From assembly GCA_028247015.1 (NCBI GenBank), contig JAOKFJ010000005.1, positions 1-62,953 on the forward strand: DNA of 62,953 nt, written 5' to 3'. The position numbers and the translations under genes were made by a program. Position 1 is the first letter of the stretch. Every line of letters starts with the position of its first letter. Of the stretch, positions 1-10,661 are shown piece after piece. The notes beneath the pieces are model-generated. The model saw nothing but the letters and a program-made list of their open reading frames with translations, made no database searches and was not told the origin of the DNA. This DNA comes from Methylophilaceae bacterium (GTDB taxonomy: Bacteria; Pseudomonadota; Gammaproteobacteria; Burkholderiales; Methylophilaceae).

Positions 1-306
1 GATGGCGTCCCTACCTTTGATATCAAGATTAGTAGTATTATTAGCGTAAGCATTATCTTTGCTTTCAATTTTATCTAGCCTATATTCTCGATCTTTTAAT
101 ATGACCCAAACAGCGCTATTTTCTTCTAGATACCTAAGATAAAAAAATTCATTATTGGCACATTGAAATTCAATTGCATCTTTTGGAACTGAATCTAATT
201 TTTCATATTCAAAAGCTAATATTTCTTCAAGTTTTTCTTTATCTATTTTAAAGCTTGAACAAGATGATATTAGGAATAAAAAAGGAAGAAGATTAAAGTA
301 TTTCAT
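1..306 (-). CDS. Putative small lipoprotein, 3' part cut by window edge
   Basis: The first 102 codons are read on the minus strand and continue beyond base 1. The protein begins MKYFNLLPFLFLISSC, a short type II signal peptide with a lipobox (I-S-S-C) placing the lipidated cysteine at residue 16. The rest is charged and soluble-looking, with no motif I recognise. Its ATG overlaps the stop codon of the upstream protease gene by one base (TAATG), so the two are probably translationally coupled and belong to one operon. Function unknown. It could be a periplasmic partner or substrate of the protease, but that rests only on position. Confidence 0.6.
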   Translation of the reverse strand, partial: MKYFNLLPFLFLISSCSSFKIDKEKLEEILAFEYEKLDSVPKDAIEFQCANNEFFYLRYLEENSAVWVILKDREYRLDKIESKDNAYANNTTNLDIKGRDAI

Positions 307-1313
307 TAATCATCTAATAAAGAGCCGTTGAGCGAAATAACAACTTTTTTATAATTATCCATTTCTTGGTTTTTCCCTTGAGATTTTGCAATCTCATATA
401 AATATAAATAGGCTTGTAAATGCTTATTATTTATTTTGATAACTCTATCAAGAGAGACCTTTGCTTCTTTTAGCTTTCCTAAGTGATAATTAGCCAATCC
501 TAAATGATACTCTGCTTCATAAGAACCAGGTTTATTAGCAATCCATTTAATAGAAATTTTCTTAAGTTTAACCCAATTTTCTTTTTTAATTGGGCCGACT
601 ACTTGCATAAAGAAAGGTAGTTTTTTTTCAGGAGCATCCCAAAAAGGCGATTCGGCTGCAGTAGTAATAGAGAGCTCTTTATTATCTTCTAACATTTTTT
701 TTATTACTTCAACTGGTACGCTATAAAAAGAACCTGAATTTCCAGGTGTTTTAAAAGTGGTCACACCAATTAACTCTCCTTTATCATTAAATAATCCGCC
801 TCCGCTTGCTCCTAATGAAAACCATGCAGATGATTGAATAATTTTATATCCGTTAAGGTCAAATACCCCTTTAACTGCTCCAATAGTAGTATGAGGCTTA
901 ACTGTATTACCTCCATAACTTTTTGCAAAAACTTCAGTCTCGTAATCTAATTTATTATTGCTAGCTAAAGTAACAGGTTTAAGTTTTAGGTATTCAAATT
1001 TTAGAATGCATAAATCATGTCTCCAGTCAGCCAGCAGAGCATATGGAGGATAGCTAACACCATATTTTGTAACGTGTATGCCTTTTGCATCTGCAATGAC
1101 ATGACAATTGGTCACAACATGATCTTTGGCAACGACAACCCCTGAGCCGACACCATGATTCCCTTGCTTATTTGCAGTATGAACCTTGACGATAGAGGGG
1201 TTAATACTAAAAGAGAGTTCATTTAGCCTTTTATTTTTATTTTCTACAGATGTTTCTGAATAAAGGTTTAACGAAAATACTAACAGAGTTAGATAAGTTA
1301 TTTTAAGGATCAT
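306..1313 (-). CDS. Secreted trypsin-like serine protease with C-terminal TPR repeats
   Basis: 335 residues with an N-terminal signal peptide (about 1-19), so the protein is exported. A trypsin/S1C-type fold follows: catalytic His71 in TNCHV, Asp100 in RHDLCIL and Ser170 in LGASGGG form a complete triad. Instead of the PDZ domains of DegP/DegQ, the C-terminal part (about 260-325) looks like two TPR helices (YHLGLANYHLGKLKEA and following). It therefore resembles the trypsin-plus-TPR proteases rather than HtrA proper. It overlaps the downstream lipoprotein by one base. Substrate unknown; periplasmic protein quality control or processing is a reasonable guess. Confidence 0.8.
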   Translation of the reverse strand: MILKITYLTLLVFSLNLYSETSVENKNKRLNELSFSINPSIVKVHTANKQGNHGVGSGVVVAKDHVVTNCHVIADAKGIHVTKYGVSYPPYALLADWRHDLCILKFEYLKLKPVTLASNNKLDYETEVFAKSYGGNTVKPHTTIGAVKGVFDLNGYKIIQSSAWFSLGASGGGLFNDKGELIGVTTFKTPGNSGSFYSVPVEVIKKMLEDNKELSITTAAESPFWDAPEKKLPFFMQVVGPIKKENWVKLKKISIKWIANKPGSYEAEYHLGLANYHLGKLKEAKVSLDRVIKINNKHLQAYLYLYEIAKSQGKNQEMDNYKKVVISLNGSLLDD

Positions 1314-1382
1314 AATTCGTTTTCTTGATTAATTGTTTTTTGAATAGAGCTTAAATTTTTGACTAAGTTCAGGTTAACTTAA

Positions 1383-2057
1383 TTAACCACATTTACTTTC
1401 ACCGCAACTTAAGCAGGTAAGGCATCCATCCATCATAATTGCTGCTTTAGTAGAACATTTATGACATAGCTGAGCATCTTTAGGAAATCCATTTTCATCA
1501 AGTCCTTGGCTATTTTTTTCAAGGTACTCTTTTTTTTTGTCTTGAATTAATTGTTCTTGGTGTTCATCAGGAACTTTACTTTTAAGCATACCTATATTTT
1601 TTAGGTGCTGTTCAACAACCTGACCCAATTCTGCTACAAGGCTAGGAATGTACTTTCCGCCTTTCTTATAGTAACCACCATTTGGATCAAAGACGCTTTC
1701 TAATTCTTCAACTAAAAACGTAATATCACCACCTTTTCGAAATACTGCAGACATTACCCTGGTCAATGCAACAATCCACTGAAAATGCTCCATATTTTTT
1801 GAATTAATAAATATTTCGAATGGGCGACGATGTTCTTGAGGGGTCCCCTCATTCATTACAATATCGTTGATTGTAATGTAAAGCGCATGTTCAGTAACAG
1901 GTGTTTTTACTTTATAAGTAGATCCAGTAATTTGGTCGGGCCTGCCTAGTGGTTCGCCTAGCTGAACAATTTCTGCTTGCTCGTCTTTTAAATTGGTATC
2001 TTTTTCTTGATCAACAAGGCTATAGCCTACAATTTTTTTTTCAATCTTTATTGCCAT
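1383..2057 (-). CDS. nrdJb: Class II ribonucleotide reductase, small C-terminal subunit NrdJb
   Basis: 224 residues matching the separate C-terminal polypeptide of split adenosylcobalamin-dependent reductases, as known from Pseudomonas nrdJab. It contains the TSCPD-type region and ends in a cysteine-rich tail: C198, C201, C212 and C215 form a C-x2-C-x10-C-x2-C zinc-ribbon pattern. The final C218-x4-C223 matches the redox pair that regenerates the active site in single-chain class II enzymes. It starts 13 bases after the nrdJa stop. It has its own Shine-Dalgarno sequence (AAGGAT), which overlaps that stop codon, arguing for a genuine split gene and not a frameshift. It likely acts in trans to re-reduce NrdJa. 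Confidence 0.88.
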   Translation of the reverse strand: MAIKIEKKIVGYSLVDQEKDTNLKDEQAEIVQLGEPLGRPDQITGSTYKVKTPVTEHALYITINDIVMNEGTPQEHRRPFEIFINSKNMEHFQWIVALTRVMSAVFRKGGDITFLVEELESVFDPNGGYYKKGGKYIPSLVAELGQVVEQHLKNIGMLKSKVPDEHQEQLIQDKKKEYLEKNSQGLDENGFPKDAQLCHKCSTKAAIMMDGCLTCLSCGESKCG

Positions 2058-2070
2058 TATTTAATTATCC

Positions 2071-4233
2071 TTAAAATTTTCCATAATAGCCTTCTTTCAA
2101 GGCGTCATATAAATTTGCTGCAGAATGAGTTTCTCCATCATATTCAATCTCATCATTACCTTTTGCTTCAATGGTTGCTCCATCATCTAATGTAAATTTA
2201 TAAAGTGTATTTTCTAAATCTTTTTCGGTAACTAGAACTCCTTGAAATGCTTCTGGGTTAAATCTAAAAGTTGTACAACCTTTTAAACCTTTTTCATAGG
2301 CGTATAAATAAATATTCTTAAAGTCTTCGTAATCATAATCTGTGGGAACATTAATGGTTTTTGATATTGAACTATCAATCCATTTTTGAGAGGCAGCCTG
2401 AATATCAACATGTGCCTTAGCTTGAATAGTTGATGAATCAATAAAATAATCTGGTAATTTTTCATTTTCTTTTTCAGAAAATGGCATTGCATCTTGATTA
2501 ATTAATTGTCTATATGCTAAAAGCTCATAGGAAAATACATCTACTTTTTCTTTTGATTTTTTCCCTTCTCTAATTACATTTCTATTGTAATGATGGGCAA
2601 AAGATGGCTCAATGCCATTGCTTGCGTTATTTGCTAATGATAAAGAAATTGTTCCAGTTGGTGCAATTGAGCTGTGATGAGTAAATCGCACTCCATTATT
2701 TGCAATTTCATCTTGTAAAGGTTTTGGAAATTGTTGCATGTATTTACTATAACGACCCAACAACACTTTTCCTTTTACCTTATCTCCCAACTTTATTCCA
2801 TCTTTAGCCATCTCAGGTCGAATGGCAAGCATTTCTGGGGTAACCTTAAAAGATTCTTCCATAATAGGAGCAGGGCCTTTTTCTTTTGCTAAGTCAATCC
2901 CAGTTTTCCAACCTTCTACTGCAAGAACTTTTGTTACTTCTTCGGTAAATACTAATGATTCTTCATCACCATACGTCATTTTCATCATGGCTAGCGATGA
3001 ACCAAGACCTAGATAGCCCATACCGTGACGTCTTTTTCTTGCAATTTCATCTCTTTGTTTACTAAGTGGCAAGCCATTAATTTCAACAACATTATCTAGC
3101 ATGCGAGTGAAAATATTTACCACAGCTTTATATTCATCCCAATCAAAATGAGCTTGATCAGTAAAAGGTTGCTTTACAAATTTTGTAAGGTTGATAGAAC
3201 CTAATAAACATGCTCCATATGGGGGTAAAGGCTGTTCTCCGCAGGGATTAGTGGCCCTAATATCTTCACAGAACCAGTTATTGTTCATTTCATTAACTCG
3301 GTCAACTAGAATAAATCCTGGTTCAGCATAATCATAGGTAGAAGACATGATTATGTCCCAGAGTCTTTTTGCTTTCATAGTTTTATATACTCTGCATGCA
3401 ACTTTTCCAGCGTCACTACCTTCTTTTTTTGTTAGGTATTTTCCTTCAACTGGCCAATTTTTCCACATAACTTGGCTTGAATCTTTTAAATCAAGTTTAT
3501 CTTCCTTAGCTTCCTTTTCTGTCACAGGAAATGCCAATTTCCAATCAGTATCAGCTTTAACAGCTTCCATAAAATCTTGTGTAATTAGGCATGATAAATT
3601 AAATTGTCTAAGCCTTCCATCTTCTCTTTTAGCCTTAATGAAATCGGTAACGTCTGGATGTGTAATATCAAAAGTTGCCATTTGGGCGCCACGTCTACCA
3701 CCAGCACTTGATACGGTAAAACACATACGGTCGTAAATATCCATAAAAGATAATGGCCCACTAGTGTATGCACCAGCCCCAGCAACAAATGCACCTTTAG
3801 GCCTTAGGGTCGAATACTCATAACCAATACCACAACCTGCTTTGAGTGTTAATCCTGCTTCATGAACTTTATCTAGAATGTCAGTCATACTATCTTCAAT
3901 AATTCCAGAAACAGTACAATTAATAGTGCTTGTTGCTGGTTTATGTTCTAGTGCTCCAGCATTTGATGTAATTCTTCCTGCAGGAATAGCACCATGTTGA
4001 AGTGCCCAAAGAAATTGTTGTTGCCAGTGATCTTGCTTTTCTGGGGCCTCAACTTCTGCTAGTGCTTTAGCAACCCTGCCATATGTTTCATTGATATTAT
4101 TATCAACGAAAGCGCCTTTTTTTGATTTTAGGCGGTATTTTTTATCCCATATATCCATAGAAACTGATTGAAATGGTATCTTATTTTCTTCAGATTCAAG
4201 TTCATTAGAATTTTTTTGTACTACTTTAAGCAT
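2071..4233 (-). CDS. nrdJa: Class II (adenosylcobalamin-dependent) ribonucleotide reductase, catalytic subunit NrdJa
   Basis: 720 residues forming the barrel of a B12-dependent reductase that makes deoxyribonucleotides. Active-site residues are visible: Asn329, Cys331 (thiyl radical position) and Glu333 in NPCGE, with Cys342 eleven residues later and Cys106 (TINC) as the disulfide partners. The C-terminal redox tail is absent because it is encoded by nrdJb just downstream. The ATG is preceded by AGGGGA. Upstream lie a NrdR-like box and a perfect 10-bp inverted repeat. No class I (nrdAB) or class III (nrdDG) genes occur in the window. If this is the only reductase in the genome, DNA synthesis depends on cobalamin. 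Confidence 0.95.
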   Translation of the reverse strand: MLKVVQKNSNELESEENKIPFQSVSMDIWDKKYRLKSKKGAFVDNNINETYGRVAKALAEVEAPEKQDHWQQQFLWALQHGAIPAGRITSNAGALEHKPATSTINCTVSGIIEDSMTDILDKVHEAGLTLKAGCGIGYEYSTLRPKGAFVAGAGAYTSGPLSFMDIYDRMCFTVSSAGGRRGAQMATFDITHPDVTDFIKAKREDGRLRQFNLSCLITQDFMEAVKADTDWKLAFPVTEKEAKEDKLDLKDSSQVMWKNWPVEGKYLTKKEGSDAGKVACRVYKTMKAKRLWDIIMSSTYDYAEPGFILVDRVNEMNNNWFCEDIRATNPCGEQPLPPYGACLLGSINLTKFVKQPFTDQAHFDWDEYKAVVNIFTRMLDNVVEINGLPLSKQRDEIARKRRHGMGYLGLGSSLAMMKMTYGDEESLVFTEEVTKVLAVEGWKTGIDLAKEKGPAPIMEESFKVTPEMLAIRPEMAKDGIKLGDKVKGKVLLGRYSKYMQQFPKPLQDEIANNGVRFTHHSSIAPTGTISLSLANNASNGIEPSFAHHYNRNVIREGKKSKEKVDVFSYELLAYRQLINQDAMPFSEKENEKLPDYFIDSSTIQAKAHVDIQAASQKWIDSSISKTINVPTDYDYEDFKNIYLYAYEKGLKGCTTFRFNPEAFQGVLVTEKDLENTLYKFTLDDGATIEAKGNDEIEYDGETHSAANLYDALKEGYYGKF

Positions 4234-4271
4234 GAAAGTCCCCTATGAAATGCGCTTATAAGGTAATGGGA

Positions 4272-4296
4272 TTTGGAAAATGTGCAATTTTCCAAA
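4272..4296. repeat. Perfect 10-bp inverted repeat in nrdJ leader
   Basis: TTTGGAAAAT and ATTTTCCAAA flank a 5-base centre (GTGCA). It lies between the NrdR-like box and the nrdJa start codon on the minus strand. It may form a hairpin in the leader RNA or act as a protein-binding palindrome. On the minus strand its centre includes TTGCAC, a possible -35 element, so it may overlap the promoter. Function not assigned. Confidence 0.5.
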
Positions 4297-4298
4297 AA

Positions 4299-4314
4299 CC
4301 ACTACATATTGTGA
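4299..4314 (-). promoter_or_regulatory. NrdR-type box upstream of nrdJab
   Basis: The 16-mer CCACTACATATTGTGA matches the known NrdR box pattern (ACACWATATATWGTGT) at 13 of 16 positions. It sits 66 bases upstream of the nrdJa start. NrdR boxes usually occur in pairs about three helical turns apart. About 33 bases further upstream is an inverted repeat (ACCAC-TTG-GTGGT, 4334-4346), which is a poor match but suitably placed for a degenerate second box. Assignment is from consensus matching only. Confidence 0.55.
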
Positions 4315-4483
4315 TTCTTTCAAAAATTTTAACACCACTTGGTGGTTGGTCAAGTATTATTTTACTAAAAAGTTCAGTTAATTTGTTCTGATTTGGTCAA
4401 AAATATAAAAAATTTATATACAACAAGTAGTTATAAAATTAAATAAATATTAATTAAATCCACAATATGAGAAAATTAGCATT

Positions 4484-5746
4484 ATGAATCTTTTTTTATA
4501 TAATTTAATTATTTGGTTACTTATACCCTTTGCATTGTTAAGGCTTCTTTATCGCAGTCTGATGCAGCCAGAATATTTAAGTTTTTGGAAAGAAAGGCTG
4601 GGTATTTATTCTAGGCCTCAAGATGAGGTAGCTAAATTACGGACGTTATGGTTTCATTGTGTATCTCTAGGAGAGACGAATGCAATAATGCCACTCATTA
4701 AAGTGTTAACTAAAGAACACCCTGATATTAATATATTGTTAAGTCATGGGACTTTAACTGGAAGAAAAGCTTTTATAAGTAATTCCAAAAAAGTTAAGCG
4801 CTGTTATTTGCCATTTGATTCAAAAGGTTTAGTTATTAAGTTCCTGCATCATTATCGGCCAATAATGGGGATAATTCTTGAAACAGAGATTTGGCCAAAC
4901 CTTATTCATCAATGTCACCTAAAGAAAATTCCATTATTTCTGGTGAATGCTCGATTGTCTGAAAGATCATTAATGCGATATATGCCATATAAAAATTTTA
5001 TTTCTAAAAGTATAAATAAGATAAATCATATTTATGTGCAGTCAGAAAACGATAGAGAAAATTTTAAGGAATTAACTAATCAGACCACATCAATTATGGG
5101 AAATTTAAAATTTGATGCACAACTTCCAAAAGATATTCCAGAGAAGGTTAAGAAACTTAAATCTCAATTAAAGATAGATAAACAATTTGTAATCTTAGTT
5201 AGTAGTTCAAGAGACGGAGAGGAGGATATTATCCTTAATTTTTTCAAAAATATTAGTCTAAGAGATGTTGTAGTAATTATTGTGCCTAGACACCCAGAAA
5301 GATTTAACAAAGTTTCTAGAATATTTGAATCTTACCAATTACCTTATATAAGAAGAAGTGATTTTAAAAAACTGACCGCAGCCCCTCAGTATATTTTAGG
5401 AGATAGCATGGGAGAGCTTTATGAATATTATGGCTTAGCCAGTCTTGTAATTATGGGAGGAAGTATTAAAAATACTGGCTCTCAAAATATCATAGAACCA
5501 ATGTTATTAAATCGACCAATTGCAGTAGGGCCTTCAATTTTCAATTTCAAAAATATTATTGAGGTAAGCCAGAAAAAAGGTTTAGTTTTTAGATTTAGTA
5601 AGGTTGAAGAATTAGAGGATATTATTTTTCAACTAATTAAAGATAAAGAATTAAAAAAAGGCATAAGGCAGAAAACAAATATTTTTCTTAAGGAAAATTC
5701 GGGGGCAAGTAAAAAAATATTAAGATTAATCAATCAATATTTTTGA
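4484..5746 (+). CDS. waaA: 3-deoxy-D-manno-octulosonic acid (Kdo) transferase WaaA
   Basis: 420 residues, normal length for the family. It transfers Kdo from CMP-Kdo to lipid A precursor at the inner face of the cytoplasmic membrane. An N-terminal membrane anchor (about 3-24) is followed by the N-terminal Rossmann domain with SLGE (61-64, containing the family's catalytic Glu64) and ETEIWPN (133-139). GNLKFD then precedes the CMP-Kdo-binding half. The 3' end overlaps the convergent hydrolase gene by 17 bases. No strong Shine-Dalgarno is visible. Its presence implies conventional lipopolysaccharide core assembly. Confidence 0.95.
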   Translation: MNLFLYNLIIWLLIPFALLRLLYRSLMQPEYLSFWKERLGIYSRPQDEVAKLRTLWFHCVSLGETNAIMPLIKVLTKEHPDINILLSHGTLTGRKAFISNSKKVKRCYLPFDSKGLVIKFLHHYRPIMGIILETEIWPNLIHQCHLKKIPLFLVNARLSERSLMRYMPYKNFISKSINKINHIYVQSENDRENFKELTNQTTSIMGNLKFDAQLPKDIPEKVKKLKSQLKIDKQFVILVSSSRDGEEDIILNFFKNISLRDVVVIIVPRHPERFNKVSRIFESYQLPYIRRSDFKKLTAAPQYILGDSMGELYEYYGLASLVIMGGSIKNTGSQNIIEPMLLNRPIAVGPSIFNFKNIIEVSQKKGLVFRFSKVEELEDIIFQLIKDKELKKGIRQKTNIFLKENSGASKKILRLINQYF

Positions 5747-6284
5747 TTAATAAACTAATGTTTTTAAATGCATCATGTTTAGATGATTTAATCCATTCAA
5801 ATACAACAGATTCAGTATTGGTTATAATACAACCGGCTTGTCGAAGACGATTTAATGCATTTTGCTTATTTGAAATGTTTCTTGAGGCAACAAGATCTTC
5901 AATTATAAAGACATCCTTACCTTTTTTGAGTAAGGACAATGCTGTTTGAAGAATACAAATATGTGCCTCCATGCCTAATAAAAAAACTTGCGACCTTGTT
6001 CGAACTAAACATTTTTCAAATGCTGGTTCATTTGTACTATCAAAGACAGTCTTTTCAACATATCTAGCTTCATTTAATAAGGGTTGCATTTTATCTAAAG
6101 TGTGGCCTAGCCCTTTAGGATATTGTTCTGTAAAAACCTGAGGAATACCTAGCTCTAAACTTACCCTTTGAACAATTTCAAACCGCCGTATCATTTTATT
6201 AATAATTTCATTAGGCATAACCGACGCTAGTTTTTCTTGCATATCAATTATTATTAGCTGGCTTTTCTCTTGTTGAGCGATCAT
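5730..6284 (-). CDS. Isochorismatase-family cysteine hydrolase
   Basis: 184 residues with the complete isochorismatase-like catalytic set: Asp14 (IIIDMQ), Lys78 (VEKTVFDS) and Cys110 (GMEAHICIL). Members hydrolyse amides or vinyl ethers (nicotinamidase, N-carbamoyl or YcaC-like reactions); the substrate here cannot be told from sequence. The start ATG overlaps the tolC-like stop in an ATGA arrangement, so the two form one operon. The 3' end overlaps waaA head-on. Pairing with an efflux gene may be accidental. Confidence 0.8.
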   Translation of the reverse strand: MIAQQEKSQLIIIDMQEKLASVMPNEIINKMIRRFEIVQRVSLELGIPQVFTEQYPKGLGHTLDKMQPLLNEARYVEKTVFDSTNEPAFEKCLVRTRSQVFLLGMEAHICILQTALSLLKKGKDVFIIEDLVASRNISNKQNALNRLRQAGCIITNTESVVFEWIKSSKHDAFKNISLLIKNID

Positions 6285-7672
6285 AGTGGTTCCGTTATGA
6301 GATATTGGTTAATTCCATCTAGGTCTTGCATCGTTAACATGCCTACTGATAATTTTAAATTTATTAAATGCATTAAATAATTATAGCGTGATTCTAATAT
6401 ATCCTTCTTTGCATTAAAAAATACTTGTTGAGCAACTAAGATATCGATGCCATTCCTTAATCCTTCACTAAAGCCGATTTTAGTTGATTGTAGCTGTAAT
6501 TTAGCGGATTCTAAGGCTTGTTTGTAAGACTTTATTTGTTCAAAGGTAGCTTTTAGATTTAAGTAGTTTTCACGAACTCGAAGCTCAACTTGTCTTCGAA
6601 GATATTCAGCATCCTGCTCTACTTTTTTCTTGAGTAATTTTGCTTCTCTTACCCTTGAACTAGTCAAACCGCCTGAAAATATAGGTATATTAATTTGAAC
6701 GCCTAATACGTCAGAAAAAGATCGGTTACCCTGATTGGGAGTTGTTCCATAAGGATATCCACCTTTATCCCATGTTCTTGTTCTCCTAGCAATAGCATCT
6801 ACTGTGGGGTAATGGCCCGACTGCTTAATATCTATCTCACGATCTGCAATTTTGATTTCGTCCTCTTTTATTCTCAGTTCTAGACTATTTTCATATGCCA
6901 TAGAGACCCAATTTTTTATAGGGGTATCTATTTGCTCAAAAGAGATTACAGGACTTAACCCTTTTAGTTTTCCAGGGAGTTCCCCAGTTAAGGATTGTAT
7001 TTGACGTTTTTTTATTTTATATTTTTGAATGGCAGCAATTTGTTGTGCTTTAACTAAAGCGGCTTTTGTTTTTGTTTCATTAATATCGATAATAGAAATT
7101 AGACCTGCATCGTATTTAGCTTCCGCTTGAAGTAACTGTTCTTGAATAGCTGCTCTTTGAGCCTGGAGCAAATCTACTTGATCTTTTGCCATTAATGCCT
7201 CGAAATAGAATAAACTAATTCGATACATAAGATCTTGTTGTGAGTAAATTAATTGTTTATCTGATAAGTTTGTTTGGGTCAAAATCTGTTTGTATTTTGC
7301 GAAGGCACTATAGTCAAATAAAGGCTGTGTGATGGTTATTCCATAATCATAGCTATTAAAGTCAGCCTCTGTTCCACTCAATAATGCATTATCAATATTT
7401 GTATATATTTTTCTTTGATTATCATTTTCATCATAACCTGCATTCATATTAATGCTTGGTAAAAACAATGATCGTCCTTGTGAAATTAATTCATGAGTGG
7501 CTTCATTCTGAAATCTTGCAGAAGAAAGAGATGCGTCATATGAAAGCGCCTGCTGATAGAGAGATAACAAATCTTTTTCTTGAGAATGAATCGAGGCATG
7601 GAAAATAAAGGTAGCTAAAATGACCAAAAAAGGCTTTTCTATTAAATGAAATAAAAATGTATTAAAAGGCAT
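6281..7672 (-). CDS. tolC: TolC-family outer-membrane efflux channel
   Basis: TolC-type outer-membrane factor, which forms the trimeric exit duct for type I secretion and efflux pumps. Two homologous helical-hairpin halves are visible; the C-terminal half carries GLRNGIDILVAQQ and LKLSVGMLT, typical of TolC. I start at the ATG ending at 7672 because it leaves a normal export signal (about 30 residues ending near IHSQ). The ATG 39 bases upstream (7711) gives an over-long N-region and lies inside a TATAAT hexamer that could be the promoter. No inner-membrane pump or adaptor gene lies beside it. It is followed by the hydrolase with a 4-base overlap. Confidence 0.85.
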   Translation of the reverse strand: MPFNTFLFHLIEKPFLVILATFIFHASIHSQEKDLLSLYQQALSYDASLSSARFQNEATHELISQGRSLFLPSINMNAGYDENDNQRKIYTNIDNALLSGTEADFNSYDYGITITQPLFDYSAFAKYKQILTQTNLSDKQLIYSQQDLMYRISLFYFEALMAKDQVDLLQAQRAAIQEQLLQAEAKYDAGLISIIDINETKTKAALVKAQQIAAIQKYKIKKRQIQSLTGELPGKLKGLSPVISFEQIDTPIKNWVSMAYENSLELRIKEDEIKIADREIDIKQSGHYPTVDAIARRTRTWDKGGYPYGTTPNQGNRSFSDVLGVQINIPIFSGGLTSSRVREAKLLKKKVEQDAEYLRRQVELRVRENYLNLKATFEQIKSYKQALESAKLQLQSTKIGFSEGLRNGIDILVAQQVFFNAKKDILESRYNYLMHLINLKLSVGMLTMQDLDGINQYLITEPL

Positions 7673-7818
7673 TATTTTTGGTTTTAAAGTCGTTAGAGAG
7701 TTAAATATCATTATAGCCGAGTCATGCTAATAAATTTATGACTATTTCTTATATATAAAATTCATTTTTACTTTATGCCTATTGCACTATTCATTAGTTT
7801 CGCGTACTTTTAAAGAAC

Positions 7819-9835
<2,017 letters not shown>

Positions 9836-9854
9836 TGCTGAGAATGCTTAAGAG

Positions 9855-10652
9855 ATGATAGATTATTACCTTATTGTCGTTGCTCTTATTTTAGGGATTG
9901 TGGAGGGAGCGACTGAATTCCTTCCAATCAGCTCAACTGGTCATTTAATTATCGTAAGTGATTTATTGAATTTTGATACTTCTAGCCATGAAGTATTTGA
10001 AATTGTTATTCAACTTGGTGCAATTGTTGCTGTGGTTATTGAGTATAGAAAAAAATTAACAGCCACTCTGCTTGGAGCGACTCATGAGAAATCTGCTCAG
10101 GATTTTTTAATTAATTTAGTTATCGCATTTATACCCGCTGCAATTCTTGGCTTAATATTTCATAGTCAAATTAAACTTTACTTGTTTAATCCTGTAACTG
10201 TAAGTATTGCCCTTATTGTTGGTGGGATTGCTATGATTATAATTGAAAAAAAGATGCCAAAGAATGTTCCTCTAACCAATACTATTAAAAAATCTCAAGC
10301 ACTTACGATTGGTTTAGCACAATGTTTAGCTTTAGTCCCAGGAATATCTAGAGCAGCGTCAACAATTATGGGGGGAGTAATTAGTGGTCTAGATCGAAAG
10401 ACAGCAACTGAATTTTCTTTTTACTTAGCTATCCCAATTATTTTTGCAGCTTCTATGTTTGATCTGACTATAAATTGGGATATCTTAACAATACAGGACC
10501 TTCCAATATTTATTACTGGATTTATAGCTGCATTTTTTAGCGCTAGAATTGTGATTAAAATATTTATAAAGTATGTTGCTAACCATACGTTTGTCGCTTT
10601 TGGATGGTATCGAATTTTTGTTGGCTTTGTCACCCTCTTTTACTTTTATTAA
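9855..10652 (+). CDS. uppP: Undecaprenyl-diphosphatase UppP
   Basis: 265 residues, multi-spanning membrane protein of the BacA/UppP family. It dephosphorylates undecaprenyl diphosphate to recycle the lipid carrier for peptidoglycan and O-antigen. Both family motifs are complete: Glu17 and Glu21 in EGATEFLPISSTGH, and Arg166 in PGISRAAS. It begins 19 bases after thiC and ends 9 bases before mutY, so the three may be cotranscribed. Confidence 0.95.
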   Translation: MIDYYLIVVALILGIVEGATEFLPISSTGHLIIVSDLLNFDTSSHEVFEIVIQLGAIVAVVIEYRKKLTATLLGATHEKSAQDFLINLVIAFIPAAILGLIFHSQIKLYLFNPVTVSIALIVGGIAMIIIEKKMPKNVPLTNTIKKSQALTIGLAQCLALVPGISRAASTIMGGVISGLDRKTATEFSFYLAIPIIFAASMFDLTINWDILTIQDLPIFITGFIAAFFSARIVIKIFIKYVANHTFVAFGWYRIFVGFVTLFYFY

Positions 10653-10661
10653 AAAACCTCA

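Noticed and set aside
1372-1388. Hairpin GGTTAA-CTTAA-TTAACC as a terminator for nrdJb
   Set aside because: Short AT-rich stem covering the stop codon with no T-run on either strand; not convincing.
2055-2073. Possible frameshift or sequencing error splitting nrdJ
   Set aside because: The two parts correspond to the known NrdJa/NrdJb boundary, and nrdJb has its own ribosome site and ATG.
3347-3736. 129-codon open frame antisense to nrdJa
   Set aside because: Lies wholly inside a well-supported gene, with no start signal or recognisable protein.
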